Origin: Zizania palustris
Lineage: Eukaryota > Streptophyta > Magnoliopsida > Poales > Poaceae
Assembly: GCA_019279435.1 (NCBI GenBank)
Contig: JAAALK010000081.1
Span: 30,203,001 to 30,267,000 of the forward strand
Length of the DNA stretch: 64,000 nucleotides
Direction: 5' to 3'
The notes beneath the pieces were generated by a model, which did not search any database, was not told where the DNA came from, and saw nothing but the letters and a program-made list of their open reading frames with translations. This document shows positions 1-12,883 of the stretch, piece after piece. The first letter of the stretch is position 1. The number at the start of each line of letters is the position of its first letter. The position numbers and the translations under genes are program-made.

Positions 1-66
1 CTGTTTGAGCTCGGAAGAATTAAGAATCCTCTGCTCGAGGAATTGTTCTCCAGTCACGGCAGATAA
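1..66 (+). CDS. Possible C-terminal end of a gene entering the window
   Basis: Frame 1 is open from the first base to a TAA at 64-66 and encodes 21 residues ending LEELFSSHGR. The composition looks like protein. The 150 bases after it are T-rich with stops in every frame, as expected for a plant 3' UTR. There is too little sequence to name a family. It could also be chance, since 66 bases is short. Confidence 0.3.
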   Translation: MFELGRIKNPLLEELFSSHGR

Positions 67-327
67 CATGAACAGTTCATGCCTACTCGTGCAGACCCGT
101 GTGTATTTCTGTGTGATTTACAGCTACTTTGTTATGAATCTGACTTGTCCTGCTTCTGCTATTGACTGTACCAGTTACTGGCCGGCCACTGCCATGCTTG
201 TTCAGATTTCCAGTTGTTAATTCGGTTTATTTGTGTACACTTTTGGTCTATTTGCTAGAGTTCTAAATCTAAAACGGATATGGAAATATGGAATTATAGA
301 GTTAGAGAAAGGTAGTTTTAGTCTTAA

Positions 328-539
328 ACCTGTTTGGTAAAACTTTGGCAACTACGAGATCCTGCTTGTGCAGTCGGAACTCTAAGAGTACGTTTGGCAA
401 AGCTCCAATTTTTTATCATGTAAAGTTGAAGCCAAATCCCATTGAAAGCGTTTTAGAAAAATGAATTGGAGTGGTAGAACATAGTATAACCAATTTCAAG
501 TGCTCCACTCTAACTTTAGCGTGGCTACCAAACAGGCCA
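328..539. mobile_element. Small TIR element (Tourist/PIF-Harbinger-like MITE)
   Basis: The left end reads ACCTGTTTGGTA and the right end is its imperfect inverse, TACCAAACAGGCCA. Both are flanked by TAA (325-327 and 540-542), the 3-bp target duplication typical of PIF/Harbinger MITEs. The 212-bp length fits. There is no coding capacity. The inverted repeats are imperfect, so the exact ends are approximate. Confidence 0.45.
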
Positions 540-1472
540 TAAATCCGCTCTAGATGGATCAATTGGATCTGCTAAAAAATAATCCATTTGTTCTCGTTCT
601 TAAAATCTAATAATTCTTAGTTTGACTCTAATTCTACCGGACAATTGTGCTAAGGATGATGCCACCATTGTATGTTTGAAGGGCAGTAGTGTAAACCTGT
701 AACATTTGCATGATCATGTCTGATTTGGTCAAGTTCAAGTTGTGTACTGATGTTAGTCATCCTGAAGAAGCTGGCAAAGCAGCTCTTGTGTAGGGAAAAA
801 AATCATTTAACCAGTACTAGCCTGTGTATCTGGTTCAATCCACCTTGACACAGCAGTTCATTTGCTTTGGATTGTTGCTGAACTGAGCATTTGATAGGGA
901 ATAACTCCAGGCAACCAAAAGCTCAACAGAGAGCCAACCAAAAATCCAGCTAGGATCATCTTTTGAGTACCAAGCTATCATCTCTTACATTAAGTCACAG
1001 ATAGCAAAACTAGAGCTGGAAATGTGGCATTACTATGTCAGAGATGCAAGCACATGGAACCATTGCAATGCCATGGACATGATCCAGGAGCCAAACAAGT
1101 GTTGCAGAAAAGAGGTTTCCCCACAACCATAGAACTTCATTTCATATGATTATATCAACAACACATGCCATCAATTTACAGCTTTCCAGTGGCACTATCA
1201 CTGGATAATCAAGGCACCTCCAAGTCACAGCAGCGCAGCCGCACAAAGAGATCATTGGGGCAAACTTCCTCTACTGACTGTTTCAAAGAAATAGAAAGGA
1301 ATGTTTTTGTGCGCCGTTCCAACATTTCAAGAATGTCAGAGGCGATGAGGAGCACACTATTGTTTCAAGATTTACATGGTGTATGTACAGAGTTCTTGGT
1401 GGACTTGACCCTCTGTAGTTTCAGATTGCCATACAGGGTTGTTAAACCAAGATATATAGTCCAGCCCGAGGA
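540..1472. other. Intergenic and 3' UTR region of the RING gene
   Basis: I see no gene here. The part next to 1473 should hold the 3' UTR of the minus-strand RING-H2 gene. A 125-codon plus-strand ORF at 1165-1542 overlaps the last exon of that gene in antisense and has no recognisable domain. Confidence 0.4.
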
Positions 1473-4049
1473 TTATGTTGTCTCATCAAACTCCATTTTC
1501 TACAAAGATTCAGAAAAAAGCAAAAGAACAATCAAGAGTTGAAGGAAAACATGAAAATTAAAATTAAAATAGATTCTGATGGCAGTCAGCTATGGAGATA
1601 CATCCACTCGAAGTTACAACTGTATGAAACCTGAGACAAAAAGTCAGCTTCGCACATATATTTATTTAAGGCTAATACTGCCAAAAAACTGCTTTAGTTT
1701 ATTTTTCAATTTAAATAGTCAACATCTGAATTAGGTAAGTGTTCTCCCCCTCAAACAGTTGCTTTCTTATATGTGTCAGTCCAAAGTAGATGTGAGTTCC
1801 CTTTCCCAGCTAAATTATTATCTATGTGATAAGTTACTGATCATCCTATTATTCCTATCCTAATGGGCTTAACAGTTACCTTATCACAATGTAAAGCAAA
1901 GTGGGTACTGCAGTAATCAGCACACCATAAATGAAATATTTGGTCTTGGAGTCAAACTTCAAGACCTAGTTTAAGAAGGGTAAGTGAACATCTTCTGAAA
2001 AAGAAAAACTAGAAGATAGACACCAAGTTATCACACACAACAATTTAGCTGAAACTGGCTGCTTTCAATGTACATGTTTCATTTTTAATCTACAAGACAT
2101 AGTCTTACGATCCTTACAACAGGTTCATAGTTATGTATCTCAGGGTAATTCATGCAATTCTGATATCACATTTATGAAGTTGGGACATCCTGTATTACCG
2201 CTGCGGCTGCAGAGTGAAAACCACAACTAGCAAATGGAAATCAATTGTATAATGATGTCATCTCAGGTAACATTAAATAAATACGCATGTAAAAAGTTGT
2301 GGCGCCTAAAAGGAGTAAAATAGAATAAATACACAAACATAACTTTGATGGCTGTTGACTTCATAATAGAACAAGTGTATAATCAATCTAAAATCATTAG
2401 GAGAAAAAAAGAAAGTCTAAAGCCAAATTACCTTGCCACAAACAGGGCATGCCTCACTTCTTTCCATCCACTCATAAATACAGCCAAGATGGAAATGATG
2501 TGAGCACCGCATTACTATCCTAGGATTCTCAGAACTGTAATCTGCATGGGTAATAATAGAATGGAGGAATTAGTATAATATCATAGGTGAATAAATTGTT
2601 CATAATTCTAACAATAGATAATTTGACATTTCAGAATATTTTTCAATCAACCTGATTGATCTCATGAGTCATGAACATAATTCAGGAACATTTTTTGATA
2701 AGTGTGTATTACCAACTATGTTTTCAATGGAGCATGTATGCAAAGTGAGAGATTGGCCTAAGTACTAAATTAGTGCACCCAAGAAGTTAGTGCAGCATAA
2801 GATAATCATGATACTATAATGAATTCATAAATCCAGATGTTATTCATAATCATACAATACACATGACTCTTATTAAGTATTTGCATTTGCATTTCTATGC
2901 TACCATTCTGGCCAACACTAGGAAGATTACTGCATTATGTAATATACTGATGATAAGTGATTATTACCTTCAAGACATGTAGGACAGACATCCTCATCTT
3001 CCGCAGATGGGGAAAAGTATGTAAAGTAATTTCCAGGTTCCTTTTCTGACAGCTTTCCACCATAAGCAGAGCTGCATCTTTTCATTTTTGTGTCATAGTT
3101 TGTTTTACTTGACTTATCTGTTGAAGTCGGTATTTCCATTTCCTCATCATCATTTGCCCTCAGTGGTTCTGATTCCTCTGGGGAATGGCTTGAAGGTCCA
3201 TGTCTTGACACTAGCCAATCACGCTGAGGTGGGGAGAATCTAGGATCATCATATGGAAGCGGTCTTGGAGGTGATCGATATGTATCAAATGAACTTTCAG
3301 TTGAATCAACAGGAGTAGCTTCTATAGACTGAGAAACTGGGTGCACTGCTCCAACTCGGAATAAAACAGTGTACTGGAAAAGAAACAGAGGAATATCAAA
3401 ATGTCATCGATTTACAACCTATATCAGCTCAATATTAAATAGAAGCAAGCTGTCAAACAAAGAAAGAAATCAAAGAATCAGATCATTTTAGTTCAGTTGA
3501 ACATTTTTTTGTAGTACAATGGACTATCACTATACACTTGAGATGATTATATCTAGAGACTAGACTGGGGAACCATACATGTTGAATGTTTTACTTTTTC
3601 TGGGCACAGCACAGTCAATCTTATTCAAGGAACTTTAATATGGTAAACATTCTTACTAATGAGATAAGTAAAACCTTTATAAATTTTATTCTCTGTACAT
3701 GATTATATATGACCATTGTTTTTACTCAAAATAGCATTTGGTATATGACCATTGTCATCTACTTGCATGATAAAATGGTAGTTAACCATCTTTAACTAAT
3801 AATTTAAAGTAGTTATAGTCATGAACTAATCTTCCTCGCATCAACTCAATGCCACAATGGTAAGCTCATAGTCACCATAACACTATAGAGAAAACATGCA
3901 AGAAATCAAGCTACTATGACAAGACATACCGCACTGATGAGATGCTGGGTGAAACATTGGAGGCACACACAGTTTCTAAACGCCGAGGAAGCATGGTGTC
4001 CATGGTGATCGGAATAATCAGCTTGCAAACATGAACAGAAAGCTCCCAT
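1473..4049 (-). CDS. RING-H2 E3 ubiquitin ligase, membrane-anchored type (At3g02290-like)
   Basis: The coding exons are 3930-4049, 2968-3373, 2432-2541 and 1473-1499, all with GT-AG borders. The phases join without a break into 220 aa. The protein starts MGAFCSC, a strong N-myristoylation context followed by palmitoylatable cysteines, so attachment to a membrane is likely. A serine/proline/acidic middle part of about 120 residues precedes the C-terminal RING-H2. Its ligands are C170, C173, C188, H190, H193, C196, C207 and C210, which is complete and in C3H2C3 order. A Trp at 200 lies where RING fingers contact the E2. The tail is GKKMEFDETT; the last exon has only 27 coding bases and lies 930 bp away. 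The family consists of small plant RING proteins with an N-terminal lipid anchor. The substrate is unknown. Exon joins are from sequence; the start is the only one giving the family N-terminus. Confidence 0.88.
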
Positions 4050-4890
4050 AATTGAACGAAGGAATGACCAGAAGAGAGAGTTCCTTGAATCAGAGCTGTA
4101 CAGTCAGTTAGTCCCGCAGGGTGCCCAATGCTCAGAGGGAGAAAAATGATGCGAGGCCAAGTGTTCTAAAATTGAGTTCTTCAGTCCAGACAGCGATAGT
4201 AAGTACTCCCCAATATCTATCAGCTGTAGCAAATCAGGTCAGTAATTGTCGGACAAACGCATCCAACAACACATCGATCATCCAACAACACATCGATCAT
4301 TTATATAAGTTCTTCCAATTTCCAGGAGACGACCTCCGGGGGTTCATCTGAAAGACTGAACCCCCTCCATCCCTTTCTCCTCCCAGAAATAAAAAATCTT
4401 TTTTTTTTGGAAACACAAGCGGCTATCAGTACTACACAACGCATCAAAAGAATCCAGAAGAAACTAGATGAGCTAACTGGAAGAAGGGAAAGAAATCGAT
4501 CCAGGCCCGGACGGATTTCCAATCAACGCCACGCCGGCCGGCGCATCAACCCAAGTGGCTACGACCGGAGGAGGAGGGAGCGAGGGCCACCGCTACGAGA
4601 GAACGATGAGGTGTCGATACCTTCAGCTCGATCCGAACCGGAGATGGAGGCAGCTGGGAGAGGCGGTCGGCGGCGCCCTCCGCGTCGCCCCTACAAACCC
4701 GTCCTCTCCGGCGGTGCCCGCAGGGCGCAGCGGCGGAGGAGGAGAGCTTTAAGGCCGCGCACACCGTCCCTGCTCGGCTACGTGGCCCTTCTCGCCGGCC
4801 GGCGCACGCGACAACCACCGGCGCGGAGGGAGGAGGAGGTCGACGGATTGGGGGGATTGGCTTTCTCCTCTGCGCCGCTTGCTGCACACG

Positions 4891-4896
4891 TATATA
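4891..4896 (-). promoter_or_regulatory. Candidate TATA box of the RING-H2 gene
   Basis: TATATA on the minus strand lies in GC-rich DNA about 840 bp upstream of the ATG at 4049. That distance fits a noncoding first exon plus a leader intron; an acceptor-like CAG lies near 4100. The assignment is inferred from position and composition only. Confidence 0.3.
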
Positions 4897-5002
4897 GGTC
4901 GCGCCGCAAAAGATCCGGACTTTAAGCGGGCGGGGACCCGTTAAGCGCCGGCTCCGATTTGGCGGCAACCGAGTAACCGACTGACTCCGTCGTGGCGCGA
5001 GA

Positions 5003-6453
5003 TGAAAAACCGAACCGGTAATCGAATCGGTTATGTCATCGGTTTACTGGTTTATTGGTCGGACTGTGAAATTTTTGTTTATTAATATGATATTTATTTT
5101 GTATTATTTTAATATAAAAATAATACAAGATATTAAAAATTTTGGATATTATCGACGTCAAGATTTGGTAAAGGCCAAGGTCCGTTAGAAGCGCTGCATG
5201 GTCAACATAAGTCAAATGAGTCTAGTCAAAGAAGCTTGTTCGTGTTGCTATTATATGATCGGATATGAAGGAGCCGATAGAGATAGAGAAGATAAAGATG
5301 AATCCCGAATCGATTATGATATCATCGTAACCGACGACAAGTCTCTGGACTATAAATATATACATATTAATTAGGTTAGAAAGAAGAATCAATCGACAAA
5401 CACAACTATAAACTGCTCTCAGTGCATCGCCACTCTTGGTTTCTAAGGTTAACTCCGGCGGGACTTGTCACTCAGAGCTAGGCTGTATCACTTCGATCTT
5501 CGGTGAAGAAGTGAATCTTGCCATCCCGACGATCGTATCGGTCGATTGGTGTCCTTCAAGGCTGCATCGTTTTGATCTCTTGGAGTACTGGTTTAATTGG
5601 TACGATCGCTAGTTTATCTTGATGTATTTGCTAGGTCTAAGACTGCATCATTATGATCTTAGATTTATGTGAGTTGAGTATCGTGGTTCAATGCTTCATC
5701 GGTTGAGTTCGACGTCTTAATCTATTGTATCTGACTTGTGTTGTGCACCATTCATCTGAATAAAGCATGCCCGATGTGTTAAAGTATTGTTAATTAATCA
5801 TGATTTAGTGACTATTTTGGTTAAGTCAAATCTTGTTGTTACGGTAGTTTGATAGTATGGATGCATTCTCTAGCATGCTACATTTAGTTTCTATCGGAGT
5901 AGAAACCGATAGGTTATCTCTAATTCCACGTTATACTTCATTGATGTTGGGGGTTATTCATCGGCCTTTGTGCGCGAGGTGTTATCCACATGTCCATCAG
6001 CCCGATGGTGTGTTATATGCATCAGTTGATGGTGTAACCGATATCGATGGTCTGGCTTTTCTATCAGCTCAATAGGCGATGAACGTCAATTTTTGTGGTT
6101 ATTTCTTATCACCGCAATCATCAGCTCGATAGTCGATTAACGTTGTTATTAATGTTTTTATTTTCTCTTATAAGTTACAGGGCCAAATTGATTGACACGA
6201 ACCTTTCTAAGATTTTAGGACGTGCACTAGAGTTAAGCAGACTTTTTACACCAACAAACATTTAATCCCTCTCAAGTAAATATTTTCCTGGTTTTAACGG
6301 TTCGTCCGCTTTTTCTGGTTTTTTTTCGATTTTTTCCAGGTTTTACCGGTTCAATTGCTTAAATGATGTTTCGACAAAACCAAATCGGTTAACTACCAAA
6401 TTCCGGTTTTTTCCGGTTTAACCGCCGGTCCGGTTCGGTTTTTTCCATTACGG
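5003..6453. mobile_element. Decayed inverted-repeat element rich in CCGGTT, split by a solo LTR
   Basis: The left edge (from about 5003) carries AAAACCGAACCGGTAATCG-type sequence. The right edge (to about 6453) carries its inverse, with GGTCCGGTTCGGTTTTTT and many ACCGGTT motifs. The two halves look like the ends of one TIR element that was interrupted by the LTR at 5150-6256. I found no clear target duplication and no coding region, so the class is open. Confidence 0.3.
5150..6256 (+). mobile_element. Old solo LTR, same family as 17971-19103
   Basis: It aligns along its length with the LTR at 17971-19103. Shared blocks include AAGATTTGGTAAA near the start, an ACTATAAATAT promoter motif at about 5349, a CTAGGCTG(T/C)ATCA block near 5480, and GCACTAGAGTTAA just before the CCAACA end. 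No internal retroelement sequence adjoins it. The first dinucleotide has decayed and no clear target duplication remains, so it is older than the second copy. Confidence 0.6.
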
Positions 6454-7157
6454 ACTTTTTCCATTACGGGCGAGAGAATCTTTCTTCCCCGTTAGAACGA
6501 GGCGATGCTCTTCTTCTGTACAACACGGCAACGGCATGCGTGTGTTTGATTATGGTTAATTATTATTTAATCCTTTCTTGTTTATCTCATCTCCCGTTAG
6601 AATAAATAAGGTGGTCGATGATGGATAGGTGTAGAACACGTCCGTCACGCGTGCATGATTATTGTTAATCCCCCCCTCCTTTTTTACACTATAATTAGTT
6701 CGGTTCTTAAGTCGAGTTTTATTTAATAAACACCATATTAAGAAATATATTGTTGGTTGTTTGGTGCAAAATCAACATGCAGCCAGCAGATGCAGATATC
6801 GAGTTCAATTTTCAAATGAGCTTGAAGGGTAAAACAATGAAGCAAATATCAGCAATACATATATATGGTTGTCCCAAGAACAAGGTGAAAGGGCAACAAC
6901 ACCAGCATTGTCATGGTTGTTTCCGAATCCGACTCGGACTCGGACTGAAGGAGTAAATATGTCCCAAAAAAGAAGAAAAAAAAACATAGTGAACATCACA
7001 CGGTACATCACAAGCTCAGAACTGCATTGCTCCTCTGGAGAGTTATATACAGGAAGGCACATGATGATGCTAAGTTGCAACTCCGGCGCTCTCTTTTCAT
7101 GATGCCTGAAACACCAGATGTCTCTCTGATCGGTACCAAGTCAGGGGCAACAGGAGT
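6257..7157. other. Intergenic region and VPS26 3' UTR
   Basis: After the right part of the CCGGTT-rich element there is AT-rich DNA without a supportable ORF. The stretch from about 6950 to 7157 should be the 3' UTR of the minus-strand VPS26 gene. Short ORFs on both strands at 6750-7257 overlap this and look like chance. Confidence 0.4.
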
Positions 7158-10100
7158 TTATGAAGACTGGGGGGTTTCTTCAAGGCGGTACATTGTGATT
7201 TCTTGCTGCTTGAAGTACCTCCGGTCCTCCTCGTCGACAAGAACAAGGTTCAGGTAGTACTTGACATTGAACTTGTTGTTTATGTTGCGGTAAGTCGGGG
7301 TCAACTCGTACGGCGTCAAGAAGAGTCTTACTGGAATAGACTCACCTGTAAAATGATTTGATCCAGCTCAGTTCACTGTGAATACTTTGCTTGAGCTAAC
7401 CAATTTTTCCATACTATACTTATAAGCAAGTATGCAGAAGTTAATTTAATCCTAAGCCACACAAGAGAAAAAAAAAGGAAATTATGCATGCTAAAATAAA
7501 TCAAAGGAACATTGTGATACCTCTAACGGGAGCTCCATCCATCAGCTCAAACTTAGCAAGCGTCTCAGTCTCAATATATGTGTTAGGACCTGATCCTGTT
7601 GATTCCCGCCGACGAATCTCAAGCTCCATGTTTTTTATCTTTATTCTGACTAGAAGAAAATATATCTTTCCCACAATCACATCCTTGAGATGGTACCTGA
7701 ATATGGTTTGATCCAGATGAAAGCATGTCAGAACTCTGGATATCAGAACAAGCCATAAAATTAGAAAATGGCACTATTCTTACTTGCTTTTGCTGTACTC
7801 AAATTCAATATGCAGGCAATCTTCAATTCCCACTTCCATCTGTAAAACCAGGATGAATTTAAATAATCATATTACTCCCTCCTTTTTTTAAAATGATATC
7901 ATTGACTTTTATCTCAACATTTGACCATTCGTCTTATTAAAAATCTTGTACAAATATGCAAAAATATAAGTTATACTTGAAGTGCCTTCAATAATAAAAT
8001 AAATTATAACAAAATAAATGATATTTCAAAAAAAATTAAAGAAGATGAATAGTCAAATGTTAATATGTTATGATAAAAATCAATGGTGTCATTTAAAAAG
8101 GAGTGTGTACTAGGTTAAGACTCTGTTTGACATTGTGGTGGATTATCATAAACTTGTTTGGTGCAACAGCTTTTGAATATTTCATGATTTGGTAAACCAT
8201 TTTTATTTTAATCTATGTTACAAATAGTAGGATTGTTGAGATCTGATAATATAGAACTCATGAAAATGTGATAGTCGTATAAAATATTCTATTAACTTTA
8301 ATTTGATCTGTAAAATAAACTACAATGATTATAGGTTTTAAATTTCCATAGCAGATTAAAAATAAGCACAGCACAACAACCGCAAACTGAGCCTAGGTAC
8401 ATCCAAGTATCCAACAAACACATCGGACAACAAGAGTTATGTAAGAAGGATGTAGAGATGTGAGACTAGCTCATTCCAAAATGAGAGAAAATAGAGAATA
8501 TAGGGGGCAAGAGGGAGAAGATAACTATTCTTACATGTTGCATATGATCAAGATAAATCGATTCAGTTACTCAAGAATTAAACTAGAAAAAGGACAATCA
8601 TGTATGCATACTAATGAACCCTTCATGGCTTCACTCTTCTTGTTTTTTATTAGGTACTGCCTGGAAACATGGTTTTGAATGTATATCGAACATCATTACT
8701 CGCATATCTAGTGTCAACCAGGGCTTCAAGAATAATGTCAAATACTCAAATTGTTGGCATGATACTATCACCATTTCACAATGTAAGATTGTAAGGTACT
8801 AGGTTGTGTTCTCCCTCCCTTTCCTTAAGCTATTAAGTTTACTATTTTTTTTAACTTGGCTAAATGATAGTTCGAATAATTTGAAGAATATTTCAAGCAT
8901 GCAACACCAACACTAAGGGAACATAGATCATGATAAAGCCAAAATATAATGCAAGATATGTTAATTGAACTTTTTGAAGTTCAGCCATTTATATATTAGC
9001 ACTCACCTTGATGCTGTTGTTAATTGTAGGAAGAGGAGAGTAATTCCTTACCTGAAATAAAAAGGAAGATAGCTAAGTAACCCAGGAAAGTTTTTCAACC
9101 CCTTGGAACCATTGAAAAATATTTTGAAAAGGTGAAATACAACAAACTATACACATGGTTATCAAAAGAACATACATGAAAAATCTATTTTTTTCAAAGA
9201 CCAGCTAGAATATCACAAATTACTGGAGTTACATTGACTATAAGCATATATTAAGTTAATGAAATGAGGCTTAGACTTACAGAGAAATCTCGATATTCCA
9301 CAATACTACCAGCATAATGTCTGGTAATTGTGACTTTCAGGACATACCTGCAGGCATAACAAGCATGACTTTTAATCTTCAAGATAGTGTTATTAAAGTT
9401 GTTCACGCTGCAAGTCACACAAGCTATTCTTGGTATGAACTGTGCAATGCATGATGGACACATTTTAGCCTCTAACCTCAATCTGACATTTGTTCCATTA
9501 TATGACTCATAAGGCATCTCAACAGTAGAAAACTCAAATGGATATGTCTTTCTTTCATAGATTTCACCAGGAATATCTAACTCGCGCACTGCATAGACAA
9601 AAAAGAAAAGGTACTTTAGGTAATGAACAGGAAAATAATATAAATCAAAGATGCTAAGTTATATGCCATTATTTTTAGTATAGAGATGAAACTACTAAAC
9701 ATTTGGCATCTCGCTGTTGCTTCAATTAGCATAATTGCACATAAAACAACACTATGACAAGAACAAAGTTTTCGAAAGGTTCATTTTTCCATTGAACTTG
9801 CAATATAGTAAGTTGATGGTGCAAATCTCAAAGTTTTCCAAAAGATTTGAAGAGTGCTAAGAAACCTAAAGGGAACAAGACATACAAGAAGAGTCACAAA
9901 AAGATCATGAATATCTCAACGAAGAGGCTCTTTGGCCTATTTGAGAATTGTCTCTTCAAAATCACTTAAAGAGAGAGCCTACCTAATGAAGTGAAGTCGT
10001 AGAAGTTGCCTCTGTCAAAGTACAGCTCTGCAACATAAAAGATCACATATAATAATGTTAGCCCTCAGTAGGACCTGAGCTATTGAAGATCAATGCTATA

Positions 10101-10894
10101 ATAGAAGATAATGATAGAAGGAAAATTATGATCATTTGAGTAGTTTGCAGTTCCTCAAGAAATCCTAAACTTTATCACAATAACAAGATTTTGAAATAAC
10201 ATTGGCTAGGAACATAATGCAGTGGATTTTCAGCACAATGAAACCTGTTCATTAAAATTGTCTTGCCACAAACAAATAACATATTCAGCAACCTTAAATA
10301 ACATGTATTGTAGTTCCAAACCTCCAATACAGCATCATGTTGATGCAATTATCAAAGGGATTACTGCGCTGTGCGCTCATATTCAGAATCAGCCAGAGCA
10401 AGGTTGCATCATACCTATCTGACCCAGCAACTCGATCTTGATACCTGTATGCTCGATCCTCTTACCAGGAACAGGGGCTATTGACACCTGCACACCATTT
10501 AATTACAATCAAAATTACACACTCCATCCCCCCACACTAGAACACACCAGCGGCAGGCAGCGGCGCTACCTCTCCTGCTATGGTCTCCAGGCTCTGGAAG
10601 GCCGGCACCATTGCCGTCTTCCCGTTATCCTTCTTGATCGCCACCTGCAAGGATTACCCACGAAACCAACGACTCAAACAGCCAGACACCCAATCCAGCC
10701 ACAGCAGGCAGCCACCAAGAACGCCCCTTCCCCCCTTACCTGTTTCCGGGTCCTCTCATCGGAGAATGTGACGAAGATGTCGCAGGGCGGCTTGAACGCT
10801 CCAATGATGTAATTCTATACCCCCCACAAATGCAAATCAGAGTGGGATCTGATGCCCAGTAGACGAAACCAGATGCGATCACGAGGGTTACCAT
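7158..10894 (-). CDS. VPS26: Vacuolar protein sorting-associated protein 26 (retromer subunit)
   Basis: The coding exons are 10892-10894, 10740-10814, 10570-10644, 10415-10487, 9983-10027, 9477-9588, 9281-9347, 9007-9051, 7784-7839, 7521-7696 and 7158-7345. All have GT-AG borders and join in phase to 304 aa, close to the usual plant length of about 300. The N-terminus MNYIIGAFKPPCDIFVTF, the central FEYSKSKYHLKDVIVGKIYF and the C-terminal YYLNLVLVDEEDRRYFKQQE are VPS26 hallmarks. VPS26 has a two-lobed arrestin fold. It joins VPS35 and VPS29 in the retromer core that recycles vacuolar sorting receptors at endosomes. The first coding exon supplies only the ATG: the donor GTAACC follows it directly and exon 2 starts at Asn2. 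Intron 8 (7840-9006) contains a MITE. The CDS is complete with no damage seen. Confidence 0.95.
7873..8109. mobile_element. Stowaway-like MITE in VPS26 intron 8
   Basis: TACTCCCTCC at the left and an inverted AAGGAGTGTGTA at the right are bounded by TA. The inner arms, TGATATCATTGACTTTTATC and its inverse, can fold into a long hairpin. This is the common grass CTCCCTCC type of Stowaway (mariner) MITE. It is noncoding and lies wholly inside the intron between VPS26 exons 8 and 9. Confidence 0.65.
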
Positions 10895-12883
10895 GGAGGA
10901 TTCGGAGCAGGTGCCTACGAGGAGGAGGCGGAGGCGGCCGAGCCGAGGAGGGTCGCCGGCGCCGGAGTGGGGGGAGGAGGAGGCGGAGGTCGCCGGCGTC
11001 GCAGACGTCAACTGTCCGGAGGAGGGGAGATCGGGATCGAGCTCGGTGGGCTGGCCCACTGTCTGTTGTAGTGTGAGTCTGATGCTTTGATGCATTCTGG
11101 GCCGTCGATCTGCTGGCCCTAAACGAATCTGGGCCGTCTATTTATTATTATAACTTGTTATTACTTTAATTTTGACTTTTTGGAAAAAATATACTCCAAT
11201 CTCTCAGATAAATTTTTAAAAATCTATATTTCAGTAGACTAATTTGCAAAAAAATTGTGCTGATGGGGTATTTGTATTATGCCCTGCTCGCCCTCTAGGC
11301 AATGAGAGAATATTTTTGTAAAAAGTAAAAAAAGTAGTTCTATAATTTGATAAATAAATAAATAAATAAATAAAAACAAAAATATCAAGAAACATCTTGG
11401 TTGGGCCGGGTGTTGAGGTGCTTGGGCTTTCATGGGCCTACTCAGCCCTTGTTCTGTTTGTTGTTTCAGTTTAGGATTATAATAATCTAGCTTATTTTTA
11501 TAAGCCGAAACAAAATATGCTAGATTATTGTAATTCAGATTATAGATTATAATAACTAGTTAAATTTATCTTATTTATATAAGTTGGATTACTATAATCT
11601 CAAACCGAAATAAACACGCCATAGTCCTCTATTTTTTTTTCTCCGGATTTTTCTGAACTGGATGACATCTTGGTGGTTGGCACTTGGCACTCCTCTTCAG
11701 CTGCTGCCTGCTGATTACAAGTGAGCATTGTTCTTCACAATGCACATAATCTGGACCAATTTTTTCATTCTAGGCTGTCATGTTTTGCTCATTACATTGC
11801 AAATGATAGGTTCAGCTTCAAACTGCATCTGGATAATTTCTTCCATTTCGATTGGATTGTTTTCTGTATGTTCAAATACTATTCGAAGATTGAATTAAAT
11901 AAAGAAAGCCGGCCTTAATGAGCTTTGCCTACAAAACATGACCTTGATCTTTTTCACCAAGTTGCTCAAACTATTCAAGGATGTTCAGCTTTCTGGAAAC
12001 TACATGCTGAATTCCACACCCCCCCCCCCCCACCCCCCTTTATGTGATTGAATTGTGGTCATGATCTGTTGCCAACACCCTTACCTGCCTTGTAATGTAT
12101 CTTTTTGAGGAGAAAGACAGATTTGATTAAGATGGTGCTCTCCAGTCTTCAGTCAGAAAGATCAAAGAGAGATGCCAATGCCAGCATAGGACTACATCTT
12201 CTCATTTCATTACTAGTTGTGTGTGTGTGTGTGCAAAGGAACTTCCAGTGGTAGGCTACTTCTGCTTGTAACCTCTTATTTTTCAAGTGTCACTTGGGTA
12301 CTCAAGCTTCAAAATTCAAGCTAATATCTAAATCAAGCAAATTAGAACCTGGGAAATTCTAACATGCAGTAACAACCTTAATCTGGATCATTAGCATTGA
12401 AGCTGTTTACAGACTTAAAGCCCTCTCCTTGTTTCTGATACAGCTTAAAAGCTACCACAAAACTGAATGTTAGAACATAATCTTCTATTTCCTCTTGAAG
12501 ACTTCATTGGAGATTTACACTCTGATTGCACAGCTATATAATCATTAACACTTGATGAGCTGATGGTTTAACTCTCTTAGGGAGATTTTTTTTTGGGACA
12601 AGCTCAAATCTTGAGTGTTTGAGAGGTCTCTGATGTGTGCATGAGCTCAGGGAATACTTTCCTGGAGCATCCCTTTTCTGAGTGCACAAGAACTAGAACC
12701 TGATTCTGCTCATCTTTTAGGCTCGTTGGATTATTGTAATCTCTGAACCTACACTTTTTTCTTTTGAAACTTGAGTATAGTGAATGCTCTGACATTGGCA
12801 TGACAGACTGATAGTGAAATGTAAAAAAGGCATAAACCAATCTGTACAAAAATACTGGCAGAGAGTGAAGTGTTGATCAATGA
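10895..12883. other. VPS26 promoter and leader, then intergenic DNA
   Basis: 10895-11090 is GC-rich and should hold the VPS26 leader and promoter, read on the minus strand. 11100-12880 is AT-rich, with a likely MITE at 11448-11628, a C-run near 12018-12030 and a short TG run near 12219. I see no gene that can be supported. Confidence 0.4.
11448..11628. mobile_element. Probable TIR MITE
   Basis: The left end CCTTGTTCTGTTTG and right end AAATAAACACGCC are weakly inverted. The inside is made of inverted GATTATAATAATCTA / ATTATAGTAATCC-like blocks that can fold back. This ‘flowering hairpin’ look is typical of grass MITEs. The ends and target duplication are not clear. Confidence 0.35.

Noticed and set aside
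4407..4968. Overlapping GC-rich ORFs on both strands
   Set aside because: They lie in the promoter and leader of the RING-H2 gene, are Arg/Pro/Ala-rich and match no domain.
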